Shown: positions 42,665 through 51,014 of the stretch, piece after piece | Layout: each line of letters opens with the position of its first letter | How positions within the stretch are numbered: position 1 is the stretch's first letter | Source: UBA7662 sp036787895 | GTDB lineage: Bacteria; Bacteroidota; Bacteroidia; UBA7662 | Assembly (NCBI GenBank): GCA_036787895.1 | Contig: DAIQOK010000012.1 | Coordinates: forward strand, 32,855-96,854 | DNA: 64,000 bases | Reading direction: 5' to 3' | Program-made: the position numbers and the translations under genes | Notes under the pieces: model-generated | What the model was told of the DNA's origin: nothing | The model's input: only the letters and a program-made list of their open reading frames with translations | The model's database searches: none

Positions 42665-42697
42665 AAAAGCCCCGTGACTGTGTTGCGGGGCTTTTTT
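42665..42697 (+). terminator. Rho-independent terminator after the 41851 lipoprotein gene
   Basis: AAAGCCCCG (42666-42674) pairs with CGGGGCTTT (42686-42694) around an 11-base loop and is followed by a T-run to 42697. An A-run on the other side could make it act on the convergent minus-strand unit too. Confidence 0.85.
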
Positions 42698-42701
42698 CGT
42701 C

Positions 42702-42911
42702 TTACTTCTTTTCAACCGGACAGGTGCTCATGCCAAAAAGGGCATATAGCGGACAAAAACTAAACAATGAGGTAGCTGCAAAAATGGCTGCAGCTATCAT
42801 TAATACCAGTCCATAAGTGCCACTGACAGTTCCGGTTACATACAGGATAATGAACAATACAGCTGCGATTACACGAATTACGCGGTCGCTTAGGCCTACA
42901 TTTTTTTTCAT
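42702..42911 (-). CDS. DUF2892 (YgaP-type) inner membrane protein
   Basis: 69-residue membrane protein of the DUF2892/YgaP transmembrane family: NVGLSDRVIRVIAAVLFIIL, then a second helix and the conserved CPLYALFGMSTCP end with two cysteines. In YgaP this part anchors a rhodanese domain, but here it stands alone. It lies 10 bp after a 35-codon membrane ORF on the same strand. Confidence 0.85.
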   Translation of the reverse strand: MKKNVGLSDRVIRVIAAVLFIILYVTGTVSGTYGLVLMIAAAIFAATSLFSFCPLYALFGMSTCPVEKK

Positions 42912-42921
42912 TTCGACTTAT

Positions 42922-43029
42922 TTAGGAGTTGATAAACACAATCAAACGCGCCAGCCCATAAAACAGTCCAAAACACAAAAGGCAGATAACCAGGAGTTTC
43001 AATGCTTTAATTGGCGAAGGCATGTTCAT
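42922..43029 (-). CDS. Predicted 35-residue single-pass membrane protein
   Basis: Small ORF from ATG 43029 (MNMPSPIKALKLLVIC ... ARLIVFINS, TAA). It has a short positive N-terminus, one hydrophobic helix of about 24 residues and a hydrophobic C-terminal segment. Ten bp separate it from the DUF2892 ATG, so the two look like one operon. I do not recognise a family. It is inferred to be a gene from its position and composition only. Confidence 0.5.
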   Translation of the reverse strand: MNMPSPIKALKLLVICLLCFGLFYGLARLIVFINS

Positions 43030-43104
43030 TTACCAATACTAACTAATTTTTAGTGAGGCTTATGTAATCTGAGTTACATAAGGCATTATGCTGTTGGGAT
43101 ACGC

Positions 43105-43440
43105 TTACTTTTTGCTGTTCTGAGCCGACTTGAGTTGATCAGCCAAACGACCACTCAGCCAATCGAAATACATTTTAAAGTCAGAAATCAAACTCCACAG
43201 CGGATAGCTGAAAGTGGCAGGTTTGTTCTTTTCAAAGAAAAAATGGCCTATCCAGGCGAAACCATAACCAAAAACCGGAAGTAAGGCGAAATAATACCAT
43301 TTCCCGCGAACCAACCCGGTGATGAGCAAAATAAAAAATAAGGTAGTTCCTGTAAAATGAAGGGCCCTGGTACTGCTTTTACTGTGTTCGGTGAGATAGT
43401 AGGGATAAAATTCTTGGAATGATTTATATTGTTTTTCCAT
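43105..43440 (-). CDS. DUF962/Mpo1-like membrane protein
   Basis: 111-residue membrane protein of the DUF962 (YGL010w/Mpo1-like) family. The signature FQEFYPYYLTEHSKSSTRAL with the His for the Mpo1 metal site is followed by a first helix pair (LHFTGTTLFFILLITGLVRG) and GYGFAWIGHFFFEKNKPATF, with the second conserved His. In yeast, Mpo1 is a dioxygenase of 2-hydroxy fatty acids; the bacterial function is unproven. The HxxxF/HFFFE arrangement is intact. Confidence 0.85.
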   Translation of the reverse strand: MEKQYKSFQEFYPYYLTEHSKSSTRALHFTGTTLFFILLITGLVRGKWYYFALLPVFGYGFAWIGHFFFEKNKPATFSYPLWSLISDFKMYFDWLSGRLADQLKSAQNSKK

Positions 43441-43604
43441 GGCTTTCAGTGACTTTAAATAGTAGCTTTAAAGGTGCTTAATGCCTTTAATTTATGCCTT
43501 TTTATTGGTTTTTAAGTCCTCTACCCTGTTTTGGGTATTTTTAAATTTCCGTTTTTTATTTCGAATTCTACTTACTTTCTTAGTGCAAACCAAACAATCA
43601 AACT

Positions 43605-43997
43605 ATGTCAAAAGTAAAATTTCTTGTGCTTTTTCTGGCTGTAGCTGGAATTAGTTTGTCTTCATGTAAAAAAGAAGATCCAGCCCCAACCAAAAAAGAA
43701 CTGCTCTCTAAAACCTGGAAAATCAGTGAGTTTTATGAAGATGGTCAGCAAATCAACGACCCATCTTTAGCCAGTATTCGTTTGACCTACAATACCAATG
43801 GTACTTATACTTCGATTGGTTTTGGCGATAACTCTACCGGTACCTGGGAGTTCAATTCGGATGAAACCCGTATTGTTATGGATAAAGGTACTGCCGACGA
43901 AATGACTGTCAGCATCAGCACACTCACTGCTACAAGTCTCAAAATCACTTGGAACGCAGATGGTTCAGCTTATGAAGTAACCTGGTCACCTGTTTAG
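43605..43997 (+). CDS. Lipocalin-like lipoprotein
   Basis: 130-residue lipoprotein: MSKVKFLVLFLAVAGISLSSC with lipobox SLSSC, then KKEDPAPTKKELLSKTWKIS, the start of the lipocalin-like domain common in Bacteroidota. The beta strands TGTWEFNSDETRIVMDKG and LKITWNADGSAYEVTWSPV complete it. Ligand unknown. A strong terminator follows 16 bp after the stop. Confidence 0.85.
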   Translation: MSKVKFLVLFLAVAGISLSSCKKEDPAPTKKELLSKTWKISEFYEDGQQINDPSLASIRLTYNTNGTYTSIGFGDNSTGTWEFNSDETRIVMDKGTADEMTVSISTLTATSLKITWNADGSAYEVTWSPV

Positions 43998-44013
43998 GCT
44001 TATACAAACAAAG

Positions 44014-44040
44014 GAAGCCGCTCTAAGAGCGGCTTTTTTT
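44014..44040 (+). terminator. Rho-independent terminator after the lipocalin-like gene
   Basis: AGCCGCTC (44016-44023), loop TAA, GAGCGGCT (44027-44034) and eight T (44033-44040): a perfect stem with a T-run. Confidence 0.9.
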
Positions 44041-44084
44041 ATGGTCTTTCATTGGGAAATCTGCACTTTTATGAAAAAAATAGG

Positions 44085-44762
44085 ATGATCAGGCCATTAC
44101 TCTTCCTGTTGTGTAATTTTTGTTTTTTTTCCGACATATGGGCACAGGAAGTTGCTGCCAAAAAGCCCAGTCGCAACCCGGAGCTGGAAGGTATCGTATT
44201 AACTACACATGCCGATTTTTTAAAAGGCTTGCCGGGAAATCCGGTTGACTTTCGGGAAGGGCGCTCAGCTGGTATCTCTTTGAATGTTTTAGGCAATCTG
44301 AAATTTCAAGCGCAAGGCCCCTGGAGTCTTGCGGCAGGTTTGGGGATCTCTAATCGACATTATTTTACCAATATTCGGGATTGGACACAATTGAATGGTA
44401 TCTATCCGGATTCTTTGGGCATCAAAAACAAACATGTAGTTACTACCCTGGAATTGCCTGTCGAAATTCGGTACACTACCCGGCAACAGGGCAAGTTCAA
44501 ACCATTCAAGTTTGTTGCCGGCTTTAATTTTGGTTATGTCATCGGCTTTCGACACAAATGGGTACAGGGCAGACTGGTAAATATCGTTTCAGGAGATGCC
44601 TCGAATCTGGCCCTGAACGACTGGCGTCCTGGCTTGACGGCACGCATTGGCTATCATCGCATGGCAGTTAGCGGCTATTATGGCTTAACGGAGTTGTTCT
44701 CAGGCGCAGCAGTTTATCGCCGGGTTTATCCATGGTCGGTGGGTTTGTCCCTGACCTTATGA
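44085..44762 (+). CDS. Predicted outer-membrane beta-barrel protein
   Basis: 225-residue outer-membrane-type protein. The ATG at 44085 opens a signal peptide (MIRPLLFLLCNFCFFSDIWAQ); an upstream TTG at 44052 and an out-of-frame ATG at 44071 were rejected. Alternating hydrophobic strands (SAGISLNVLGNLKFQAQGPW, AAGLGISNRHYF, KFVAGFNFGYVIGF) and a C-terminal YPWSVGLSLTL suggest an eight-stranded barrel of the PorT/OmpW size class. Its stop overlaps the convergent uvrB stop by 6 bp. Confidence 0.72.
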   Translation: MIRPLLFLLCNFCFFSDIWAQEVAAKKPSRNPELEGIVLTTHADFLKGLPGNPVDFREGRSAGISLNVLGNLKFQAQGPWSLAAGLGISNRHYFTNIRDWTQLNGIYPDSLGIKNKHVVTTLELPVEIRYTTRQQGKFKPFKFVAGFNFGYVIGFRHKWVQGRLVNIVSGDASNLALNDWRPGLTARIGYHRMAVSGYYGLTELFSGAAVYRRVYPWSVGLSLTL

Positions 44763-46805
44763 ACCTACACCTTTCAAATCTTTCAAACGGGCATCATAGA
44801 GAAACATCTCATCGCGTAAGCGTGCAGCTTCCATGAAGTCGAGTTCCTTGGCGGCTTTGTCCATTTTGCGTTTGGTTTCATTCAGCAACTTTTGGAGTTT
44901 GTCGGCCGAAAGGAATTCCACCACAGGATCCGCTACGAGTGGCACCACTTCTTCTTCGATATAATAACGCCCTTTTTTACCATCGCCTTTGCCACGAATA
45001 TCCAGGACAGCGCTTTGTTTGATGATTTCTTCCCTGCTTTTGAAAATACCTCGAGGGGTAATACCATGCGCTTCATTATAGGCCATTTGTTTAGCGCGCC
45101 GGCGGTTGGTTTCATCCATGGTGCGCCGCATGGAGTTGGTGACTTTATCAGCATAAAAGATAACCAGGCCATCTACATTGCGTGCAGCACGTCCTGCTGT
45201 CTGGGTCAAGGAACGATCGCTGCGGAGAAAACCTTCTTTGTCTGCATCCAAAACGGCTACCAGAGAAACTTCCGGCAAATCCAGCCCTTCACGAAGCAGG
45301 TTAACCCCGATCAGCACATCAAATACGCCGAGCCGCAAATCACGCAGAATTTCTACCCGATCAAGTGTATCAACCTCGCTGTGGATGTAACGGCATTTGA
45401 TACCAACGCCAGTCATATATTTACTTAACTCTTCGGCCATACGTTTGGTGAGCGTTGTTACCAGCACCCTTTCTTTTCGTTCAATGCGGAGCTGGGCTTC
45501 ATGTAACAAATCATCTACCTGTGTTCCTACGGGTCTGACTTCAATTACCGGGTCCAGTAAGCCTGTAGGCCGGATGAGCTGTTCGACAACAACACCACCA
45601 CTTTGTTGCAGTTCATAATCGCCGGGTGTGGCAGTAACATAGATGATTTGATCCATCATGGTCTCGAACTCCTCGAATTTCAAGGGTCGATTGTCCATGG
45701 CGGCTGGCAGGCGGAAGCCGTGCTCAACTAAAGTGAGTTTGCGGCTGCGGTCACCACCATACATGGCCCTGAGCTGGGGCATGGTCTGGTGACTTTCGTC
45801 TATGACCATGAGGTAGTCCTTGGGGAAATAGTCGAGCAGACAAAAGGGTCTTTCACCCGGATTTCGTTGATCCAAATAGCGGGAATAATTCTCAATGCCA
45901 CTGCAATAGCCCAATTCCCGTATCATCTCCAGGTCAAAAGTCACTCTGTCCTCAATACGTTTAGCTTCAATAAAGCGACCTACAGCTTTGAAATATTCCG
46001 CCTGTTTTACCATGTCTTCCTGAATCTGAAACATGGTTTCTGTCATCCTGTCCTTGGGTGTTACATAGTTATTGGCCGGGAAAATGGCAATGTCCTCAAA
46101 CTTGTCGATGGTATGACCGCTGATGGGGTCGATAGAAGTAAGTCGTTCCACTTCATCTCCAAACAGTTCGATGCGGTAAGCGAAATCAGCATATGCCAGG
46201 TAAACATCTACGGTGTCGCCTTTTACCCGGAAATTACCTCGTTTGAAATCGGCTGTCGTACGTGAATAGAGGTTTTCAACCAAGGCGTAGAGTAAAGCAT
46301 TGCGGCTGACCTTGCTGCCCAAACTGATGCGAATGACCTTATCGGTATAATCGTTCGGGTTGCCCATGCCATAAATACAGCTCACCGATGCAACCACCAA
46401 AACATCTCGCCGCCCCGACATCAGGGAAGAGGTGGTACGTAGCCTTAATTTTTCAATCTCCTCATTAATGGCGAGGTCTTTTTCGATATAGGTATTCGAA
46501 GATGGGATGAAAGCCTCCGGCTGATAATAATCGTAGTAGCTGACGAAATATTCTACCGCATTGTTTGGGAAAAACTGTTTGAACTCCCCGTATAATTGGG
46601 CAACCAGGGTTTTGTTGTGGGTAAGTACGAGTGTTGGCCGCTGTAATTCCTGAATAACGTTGGCCATGGTGAAGGTTTTACCTGAGCCTGTTACTCCGAG
46701 CAAAACCTGTGCTTGTTCGCCATTTCGAACACCTTCAACCAATTGACGGATGGCCTCGGGCTGATCACCGGTAGGAACGTATTCAGAAGTGAGTTCGAAG
46801 GCCAT
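44757..46805 (-). CDS. uvrB: Excinuclease ABC subunit B
   Basis: Damage-recognition helicase subunit of UvrABC nucleotide excision repair. 682 residues. Walker A GVTGSGKT at 37-44, the beta-hairpin that locks onto damaged DNA YYDYYQPEAFIPSSNTYIEK at 91-110, helicase motif II VIDESH, motif VI QTAGRAARN, and a C-terminal UVR domain (LNETKRKMDKAAKELDFMEA) that binds UvrC. Length is normal. Convergent with the beta-barrel gene, overlapping by 6 bp. Confidence 0.97.
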   Translation of the reverse strand: MAFELTSEYVPTGDQPEAIRQLVEGVRNGEQAQVLLGVTGSGKTFTMANVIQELQRPTLVLTHNKTLVAQLYGEFKQFFPNNAVEYFVSYYDYYQPEAFIPSSNTYIEKDLAINEEIEKLRLRTTSSLMSGRRDVLVVASVSCIYGMGNPNDYTDKVIRISLGSKVSRNALLYALVENLYSRTTADFKRGNFRVKGDTVDVYLAYADFAYRIELFGDEVERLTSIDPISGHTIDKFEDIAIFPANNYVTPKDRMTETMFQIQEDMVKQAEYFKAVGRFIEAKRIEDRVTFDLEMIRELGYCSGIENYSRYLDQRNPGERPFCLLDYFPKDYLMVIDESHQTMPQLRAMYGGDRSRKLTLVEHGFRLPAAMDNRPLKFEEFETMMDQIIYVTATPGDYELQQSGGVVVEQLIRPTGLLDPVIEVRPVGTQVDDLLHEAQLRIERKERVLVTTLTKRMAEELSKYMTGVGIKCRYIHSEVDTLDRVEILRDLRLGVFDVLIGVNLLREGLDLPEVSLVAVLDADKEGFLRSDRSLTQTAGRAARNVDGLVIFYADKVTNSMRRTMDETNRRRAKQMAYNEAHGITPRGIFKSREEIIKQSAVLDIRGKGDGKKGRYYIEEEVVPLVADPVVEFLSADKLQKLLNETKRKMDKAAKELDFMEAARLRDEMFLYDARLKDLKGVGS

Positions 46806-46915
46806 TTTCTGTTCAAATATTCAAAAGTTCTAGGGTATAAAGTTAGCTGAAAAGTTTTGCCTCCTTGACCGCATCTTTGCTCAACGACCCTACTTGCTTC
46901 ACGCGCTTCAACAAC

Positions 46916-47698
46916 CTATCCGCCTTCCATCTCCATAAAAACATTGGTGGGATCAGCTTCTTGCCAGATGTCCCAGGCGGCATCGGCCTGAGCATATAAC
47001 ATGGCGAGGCCATTTTGTGTTTGGGCACCGGCCTGCCTGGCTTTTTGCAGGAAAAGGGTTTCTTCCGGATTGTAGATGAGGTCGTAGCAGTGATGTTGGT
47101 GCCCTAACCAGTCGAACGGAAGGCGCAAAATTTGGTCAGTTTCGGGCGCCATTCCCACCGGCGTGGTGTTGATCCAGAGTTTAAAGCCGGTGGCGATTTC
47201 AGGATTGATGGCCGAATAGGATAATTGACCGGCAGTAGGGCGGCGACTGACCTGCTTCCAGGCGATGCCCATTTTATCAAGTACCCAGCATACAGCCTTA
47301 CTGCTGCCGCCAGTTCCAAAAACGAGTGCTGCGACCTTTTTTTTGCCAATAAACGGTTTCAGACTTCTTTCAAAACCTACTACATCCGTATTATAGCCTT
47401 CCAACCACATTTCACCAATGACGTGTTTGATGCGGATGGTATTGACAGCCCCAAGGTGCGCGGCTACTGGGTCAAGCCAGTCGAGTTGAGCGATTACGGC
47501 TTCTTTGTGTGGAATGGTAACATTCAAGCCAAAAATTTCCGGTTTGAGCAACAACCACGAACGCAAGCCATCGAGTGTTTCCATGGGAAACAAATCGTAG
47601 CTGCAATCAGTAATGCCTTGTTTTACAAATTTGTCGGTAAAATATCGGCGGGAGAAGGAATGACCCAGCGGATAGCCAATCAATCCATATTCACGCAT
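46916..47698 (-). CDS. aroE: Shikimate 5-dehydrogenase
   Basis: NADPH-dependent reduction of 3-dehydroshikimate in the aromatic amino-acid pathway. 260 residues. Substrate site GYPLGHSFS (residues 8-16), catalytic Lys in NVTIPHKEAV, the GYNTDVVGF motif, and the nucleotide loop VFGTGGSSKAVCWVL. Its ATG overlaps the stop of the DUF368 gene by one base (TGATG), so it is the last gene of the TPR-comA-DUF368-aroE unit. Confidence 0.94.
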   Translation of the reverse strand: MREYGLIGYPLGHSFSRRYFTDKFVKQGITDCSYDLFPMETLDGLRSWLLLKPEIFGLNVTIPHKEAVIAQLDWLDPVAAHLGAVNTIRIKHVIGEMWLEGYNTDVVGFERSLKPFIGKKKVAALVFGTGGSSKAVCWVLDKMGIAWKQVSRRPTAGQLSYSAINPEIATGFKLWINTTPVGMAPETDQILRLPFDWLGHQHHCYDLIYNPEETLFLQKARQAGAQTQNGLAMLYAQADAAWDIWQEADPTNVFMEMEGG

Positions 47699-48630
47699 CA
47701 GGCCAGCTTTTTACGACCGATGCGGTCAAGTAAAAACACGAGCAGAAAACCAAAGGCAGCTAAAACCAACGCCGTGCCCAATTCGGCTGGGAGACCGGTT
47801 TCTGCGATAAAATCGGCCGGCAGCAGGTTTTTTTCGAGTAGAGGGTGGACTTTACCTTTGCTGTCGGTATAGGTCTCGATGGCGATTTTCCAAGGCCATA
47901 CTTTATTCAGTGAACCCAGCATAAAACCGGTTAAAAGCGCTACTGTCAAGTCGTGGTACTTCTTCAGCATAAAATTGAGCAGGTGGGAAAAGGAAGTAAG
48001 CCCCAATACACAGCCAATGCCGAAGAGAAAAATAATATCGATCTGAAACTCCTTAATGGCGCCAAAGATGTATTTGTATTTGCCGAGCAACAATAAAATG
48101 AAACTACCCGAAATGCCTGGAAGTATCATGGCGCAAATCGCAATTGAACCTGATAAGAGAATGAACCACCAGTCATCCGGGGTTTGGGTAGGCGCAGCTA
48201 CTGTAATCCAGTAGGCCAGGATAGTACCCAGGACGAAAGCGCCGATAACTGCCGGATTCCATTGTTTCACCTGTCGACTTACGCCAAGAATGGAAGCAAT
48301 GATAAGCCCGAAAAAGAACGACCAAATGAGTATGGGTTGGTGTTCGAGCAAATAAAGTGTAAGTCGGGATAAGCTAAGTATGCTGACAAAAATGCCCATG
48401 AAAAGCACCAGGAGAAAGTTGCCATTAATGTGTTTCCAAAGACCTTTAATGTCGAATTTCAGCAACAACTGCAGGGCTTTAGCATTGACAGCACGAATAC
48501 TGTCGATTAACTCCTCATAAATGCCGGAAATAAAGGCAATGGTACCTCCCGAAACACCAGGGACCACATCGGCGGCACCCATGCCCATACCTTTGAGAAA
48601 AAGTATCAGTCGAGCTGTGAGCTTATCCAT
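47698..48630 (-). CDS. DUF368 polyprenyl-phosphate transporter (PopT-type)
   Basis: 310-residue polytopic membrane protein of the DUF368 family. Family members (PopT) are reported to flip undecaprenyl phosphate across the inner membrane for cell-wall recycling. The signature GMGMGAADVVPGVSGGTIAF (residues 14-33) and its inverted repeat AICAMILPGISGSFILLLLG in the second half are clear. Eight or more helices are visible. Co-transcribed with comA-like (3 bp upstream) and aroE. Confidence 0.9.
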   Translation of the reverse strand: MDKLTARLILFLKGMGMGAADVVPGVSGGTIAFISGIYEELIDSIRAVNAKALQLLLKFDIKGLWKHINGNFLLVLFMGIFVSILSLSRLTLYLLEHQPILIWSFFFGLIIASILGVSRQVKQWNPAVIGAFVLGTILAYWITVAAPTQTPDDWWFILLSGSIAICAMILPGISGSFILLLLGKYKYIFGAIKEFQIDIIFLFGIGCVLGLTSFSHLLNFMLKKYHDLTVALLTGFMLGSLNKVWPWKIAIETYTDSKGKVHPLLEKNLLPADFIAETGLPAELGTALVLAAFGFLLVFLLDRIGRKKLA

Positions 48631-48633
48631 AAA

Positions 48634-49395
48634 TTATTTGGGTAAGAAGTGGTGAAATGTGTCGGAGCGCAGACCTAAACGTAGTGTTTCGAGCGGAATT
48701 AACTCATTTGGTGCGATGTTACCAAGATTAACATTGGCACCGAGCAATTGAATAAACCAGGTTTGTTGTGCTTTCTGCGGTGCTTCCCAAATGATTTTTT
48801 CGTCGGCTATCTGGGTCAAAATTTCATCCACCAAACCAGAACGGACTTCCCCTGTTCCCCGGAAAATACCCACGTTTCCGGCTTCTCGGGCTTCGGCTAT
48901 GACTTTATAAGAGCCGGCCTCAAGCTCTTTGTTCATCATGGCAATCCATTTGTATGGAGCAATGATTTTTTCGGCATCCTTAGAGCCGACTTCCGATAAA
49001 ACGGTAAAGTCTTTGGCTAAAATCTCGATGTATTTGCACTTTTCATCGTGCGCCATATCCAGACTTCCATCGGATACCTCGACATATTGTAATTTGAATT
49101 TGTCGAGCAAGCGACGGTAATCATCAAACTGGCCGCGGGCAATAAATAGCTCAAACAGGGTGCCTCCAAAATAGAAAGGTATGTTTGCAGCCCGGTAAAT
49201 GTCGAGTTTTTTGTCGAGATGGGGTGTGACATAACTGGTAGCCCAGCCTAATTTGACAATGTCGGCATAAAGGCCGGCTACGGACAGGAAATCTTCTACT
49301 TCGCGGATGGAAAGTCCTTTGTCCATGACCATGGTTAGGCCAGCGTTACGGGGTTTAGCCGTACGTTCGGGGATGTGATTCAGACTGTAGTTCAT
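48634..49395 (-). CDS. Phosphosulfolactate synthase (ComA family)
   Basis: 253-residue TIM-barrel enzyme of the ComA family. ComA joins sulfite and phosphoenolpyruvate to (2R)-phosphosulfolactate, the first step of archaeal coenzyme M synthesis. In Bacteroidota the product may feed sulfonate or sulfonolipid metabolism; that is an inference. Visible landmarks are TMVMDKGLSIREVEDFL, VKLGWATSYVTPHLDKKL, FYFGGTLFELFIARGQ and YVEVSDGSLDM. It overlaps the TPR gene by 4 bp and precedes the DUF368 gene by 3 bp. Confidence 0.87.
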   Translation of the reverse strand: MNYSLNHIPERTAKPRNAGLTMVMDKGLSIREVEDFLSVAGLYADIVKLGWATSYVTPHLDKKLDIYRAANIPFYFGGTLFELFIARGQFDDYRRLLDKFKLQYVEVSDGSLDMAHDEKCKYIEILAKDFTVLSEVGSKDAEKIIAPYKWIAMMNKELEAGSYKVIAEAREAGNVGIFRGTGEVRSGLVDEILTQIADEKIIWEAPQKAQQTWFIQLLGANVNLGNIAPNELIPLETLRLGLRSDTFHHFLPK

Positions 49396-50813
49396 TGGTT
49401 TCGGTACTGATCCAGCATATTTAGGATTTTTTCGTTCTCCAAGGCCTGCGGAGCATAAATGAAAAAATCGAGATGCAGATCGAAATCCAAAATTAAGGCC
49501 TCTTGCAGCTGAACCAATGCCTCTTGTTCAAAATTATGTCGGAGGAGTACAGCAGCAGCACGGTAGTAAAAATCGGCTTCTTCGGCATGCAAGCCCTGAC
49601 CTTCGCTAAAGAGCTGAAAGGCAGCGTCGGCACGACCCAAGCGGAAATATAAATTCATGAGTTGAATTCGGGCTTCGAAATATGCCAAGTCAACTGCCAA
49701 GGCATGTTGGTAGGCATCCAGGGCCTGTTCGGTTTGCTCATCCCGCTCCAGGGCTTCGGCCAGACTGAACCAATATTCCTCTGATTCGGGCGAAAGTTCA
49801 ACGGCTTTCCGGAGATTGCTGATGCTGTCAGGATAATTGCCGAGCAGTTCATAACATACACCCAGTCCGTACCAGGCATCAGAAAGCAGTGGATCGATTT
49901 CGAGGGCTCGGTTGTACCAGCCAAGGGCATCATCGATGCGTTCCATTTTTTCAAGACAAACGCCTATGCCGCACAGCACCACGGCATTGCCAGGTTCGAG
50001 GTCCATCGACTTATACATACAATTCAACGCTTCGCTAAAAGCGTCTAGATTGATCCAGGTATTGGCTTTGTTGAACCAGGCCAGGCTGTTTTTATCGTTG
50101 ATGAGGAGGGCATAATCGAAAGCTTCGAGGGCTTTTTCATAGAGCTCCAGCCTATTAAAGCAAATGGCCAGGTTGTACCAGGCAATGTCGCTGTAAGGGT
50201 TTTTGTCGATTTGTGCCTGAAAAAAGCTGATGCCGCCTTCTACATCTTCTAACTGAAAATAGCAATAGCTGATGTCGTATAATGCTTCCTCGGCTTCCGG
50301 GTTCAGGTTGAGGACGAGCTGCAGGTAGTAGATGGCAGAATTATACTTCTTCCAGTTAATGAATACACTGGCCAGGGCACTGTAAACGATGTCTACCTGG
50401 TCTTCGGCAAAACCTTCGGCAATTTTCAGATTTTTGACAGCTTCTTTGGGGTTGCCGGTCAGGTCGTAGATGTTGCCCCGCATTAAGTAGAGTTCGAAAC
50501 TGGTAGGTTCGAATATTTCGGCCTGGTTGAGGTGGTTAAAGGCAGCGTCGAACTGACCCCGACTCAAATCGAGTTGGGCTTGTTTGATAAAAAAGGCAGC
50601 ACTGTAAGGATTTTGGAGCACACCGAAATCGGCTACCTGCGCAGCCTGATCGAGCTGGCCCTGCTGGTAGTAGAACTCAAATATTTCCTCCAATTCATCG
50701 GCTTCAAAATAGTAATGCTCACGCTTCTTCACCATTTCCTCGAAACGCTCTACGGAGAGCAGGATTTCGGGGTCGAAACCATTGGTCAAATCGTCATCGT
50801 TGAACATCTCCAT
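49392..50813 (-). CDS. TPR-repeat protein
   Basis: 473-residue protein made of about eleven tetratricopeptide repeats (for example IAWYNLAICFNRLELYEKAL, SDAWYGLGVCYELLGNYPDS, AWFNKANTWINLDAFSEAL), a scaffold for protein-protein contact. There is no signal peptide, so it is probably cytoplasmic. It heads the minus-strand operon TPR-comA-DUF368-aroE with a 4-bp overlap into comA. Its partner is unknown. Confidence 0.9.
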   Translation of the reverse strand: MEMFNDDDLTNGFDPEILLSVERFEEMVKKREHYYFEADELEEIFEFYYQQGQLDQAAQVADFGVLQNPYSAAFFIKQAQLDLSRGQFDAAFNHLNQAEIFEPTSFELYLMRGNIYDLTGNPKEAVKNLKIAEGFAEDQVDIVYSALASVFINWKKYNSAIYYLQLVLNLNPEAEEALYDISYCYFQLEDVEGGISFFQAQIDKNPYSDIAWYNLAICFNRLELYEKALEAFDYALLINDKNSLAWFNKANTWINLDAFSEALNCMYKSMDLEPGNAVVLCGIGVCLEKMERIDDALGWYNRALEIDPLLSDAWYGLGVCYELLGNYPDSISNLRKAVELSPESEEYWFSLAEALERDEQTEQALDAYQHALAVDLAYFEARIQLMNLYFRLGRADAAFQLFSEGQGLHAEEADFYYRAAAVLLRHNFEQEALVQLQEALILDFDLHLDFFIYAPQALENEKILNMLDQYRNQ

Positions 50814-51014
50814 AAGCCCACCGTTACATTGTTTACCTGCCCTTCCGACTACATTCAGAAACGGTTGGATCAGGTAGTCGGTTCAAATTACGTTTTTAAA
50901 CGTCAATTCCATGTAAAGCTACCGAATTTTTATGCACCCCACAGGTGGAAAAGGAAAGAAGTACCCTTTTGAGTTCCGGAGAACCACCGTATCTTTTGCC
51001 CATAATTTGTAATT

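Noticed and set aside
46843..47028. 61-codon minus-strand frame at the end of aroE
   Set aside because: Mostly a shadow of aroE in another frame; its tail in the 110-bp gap before uvrB has no recognisable features.
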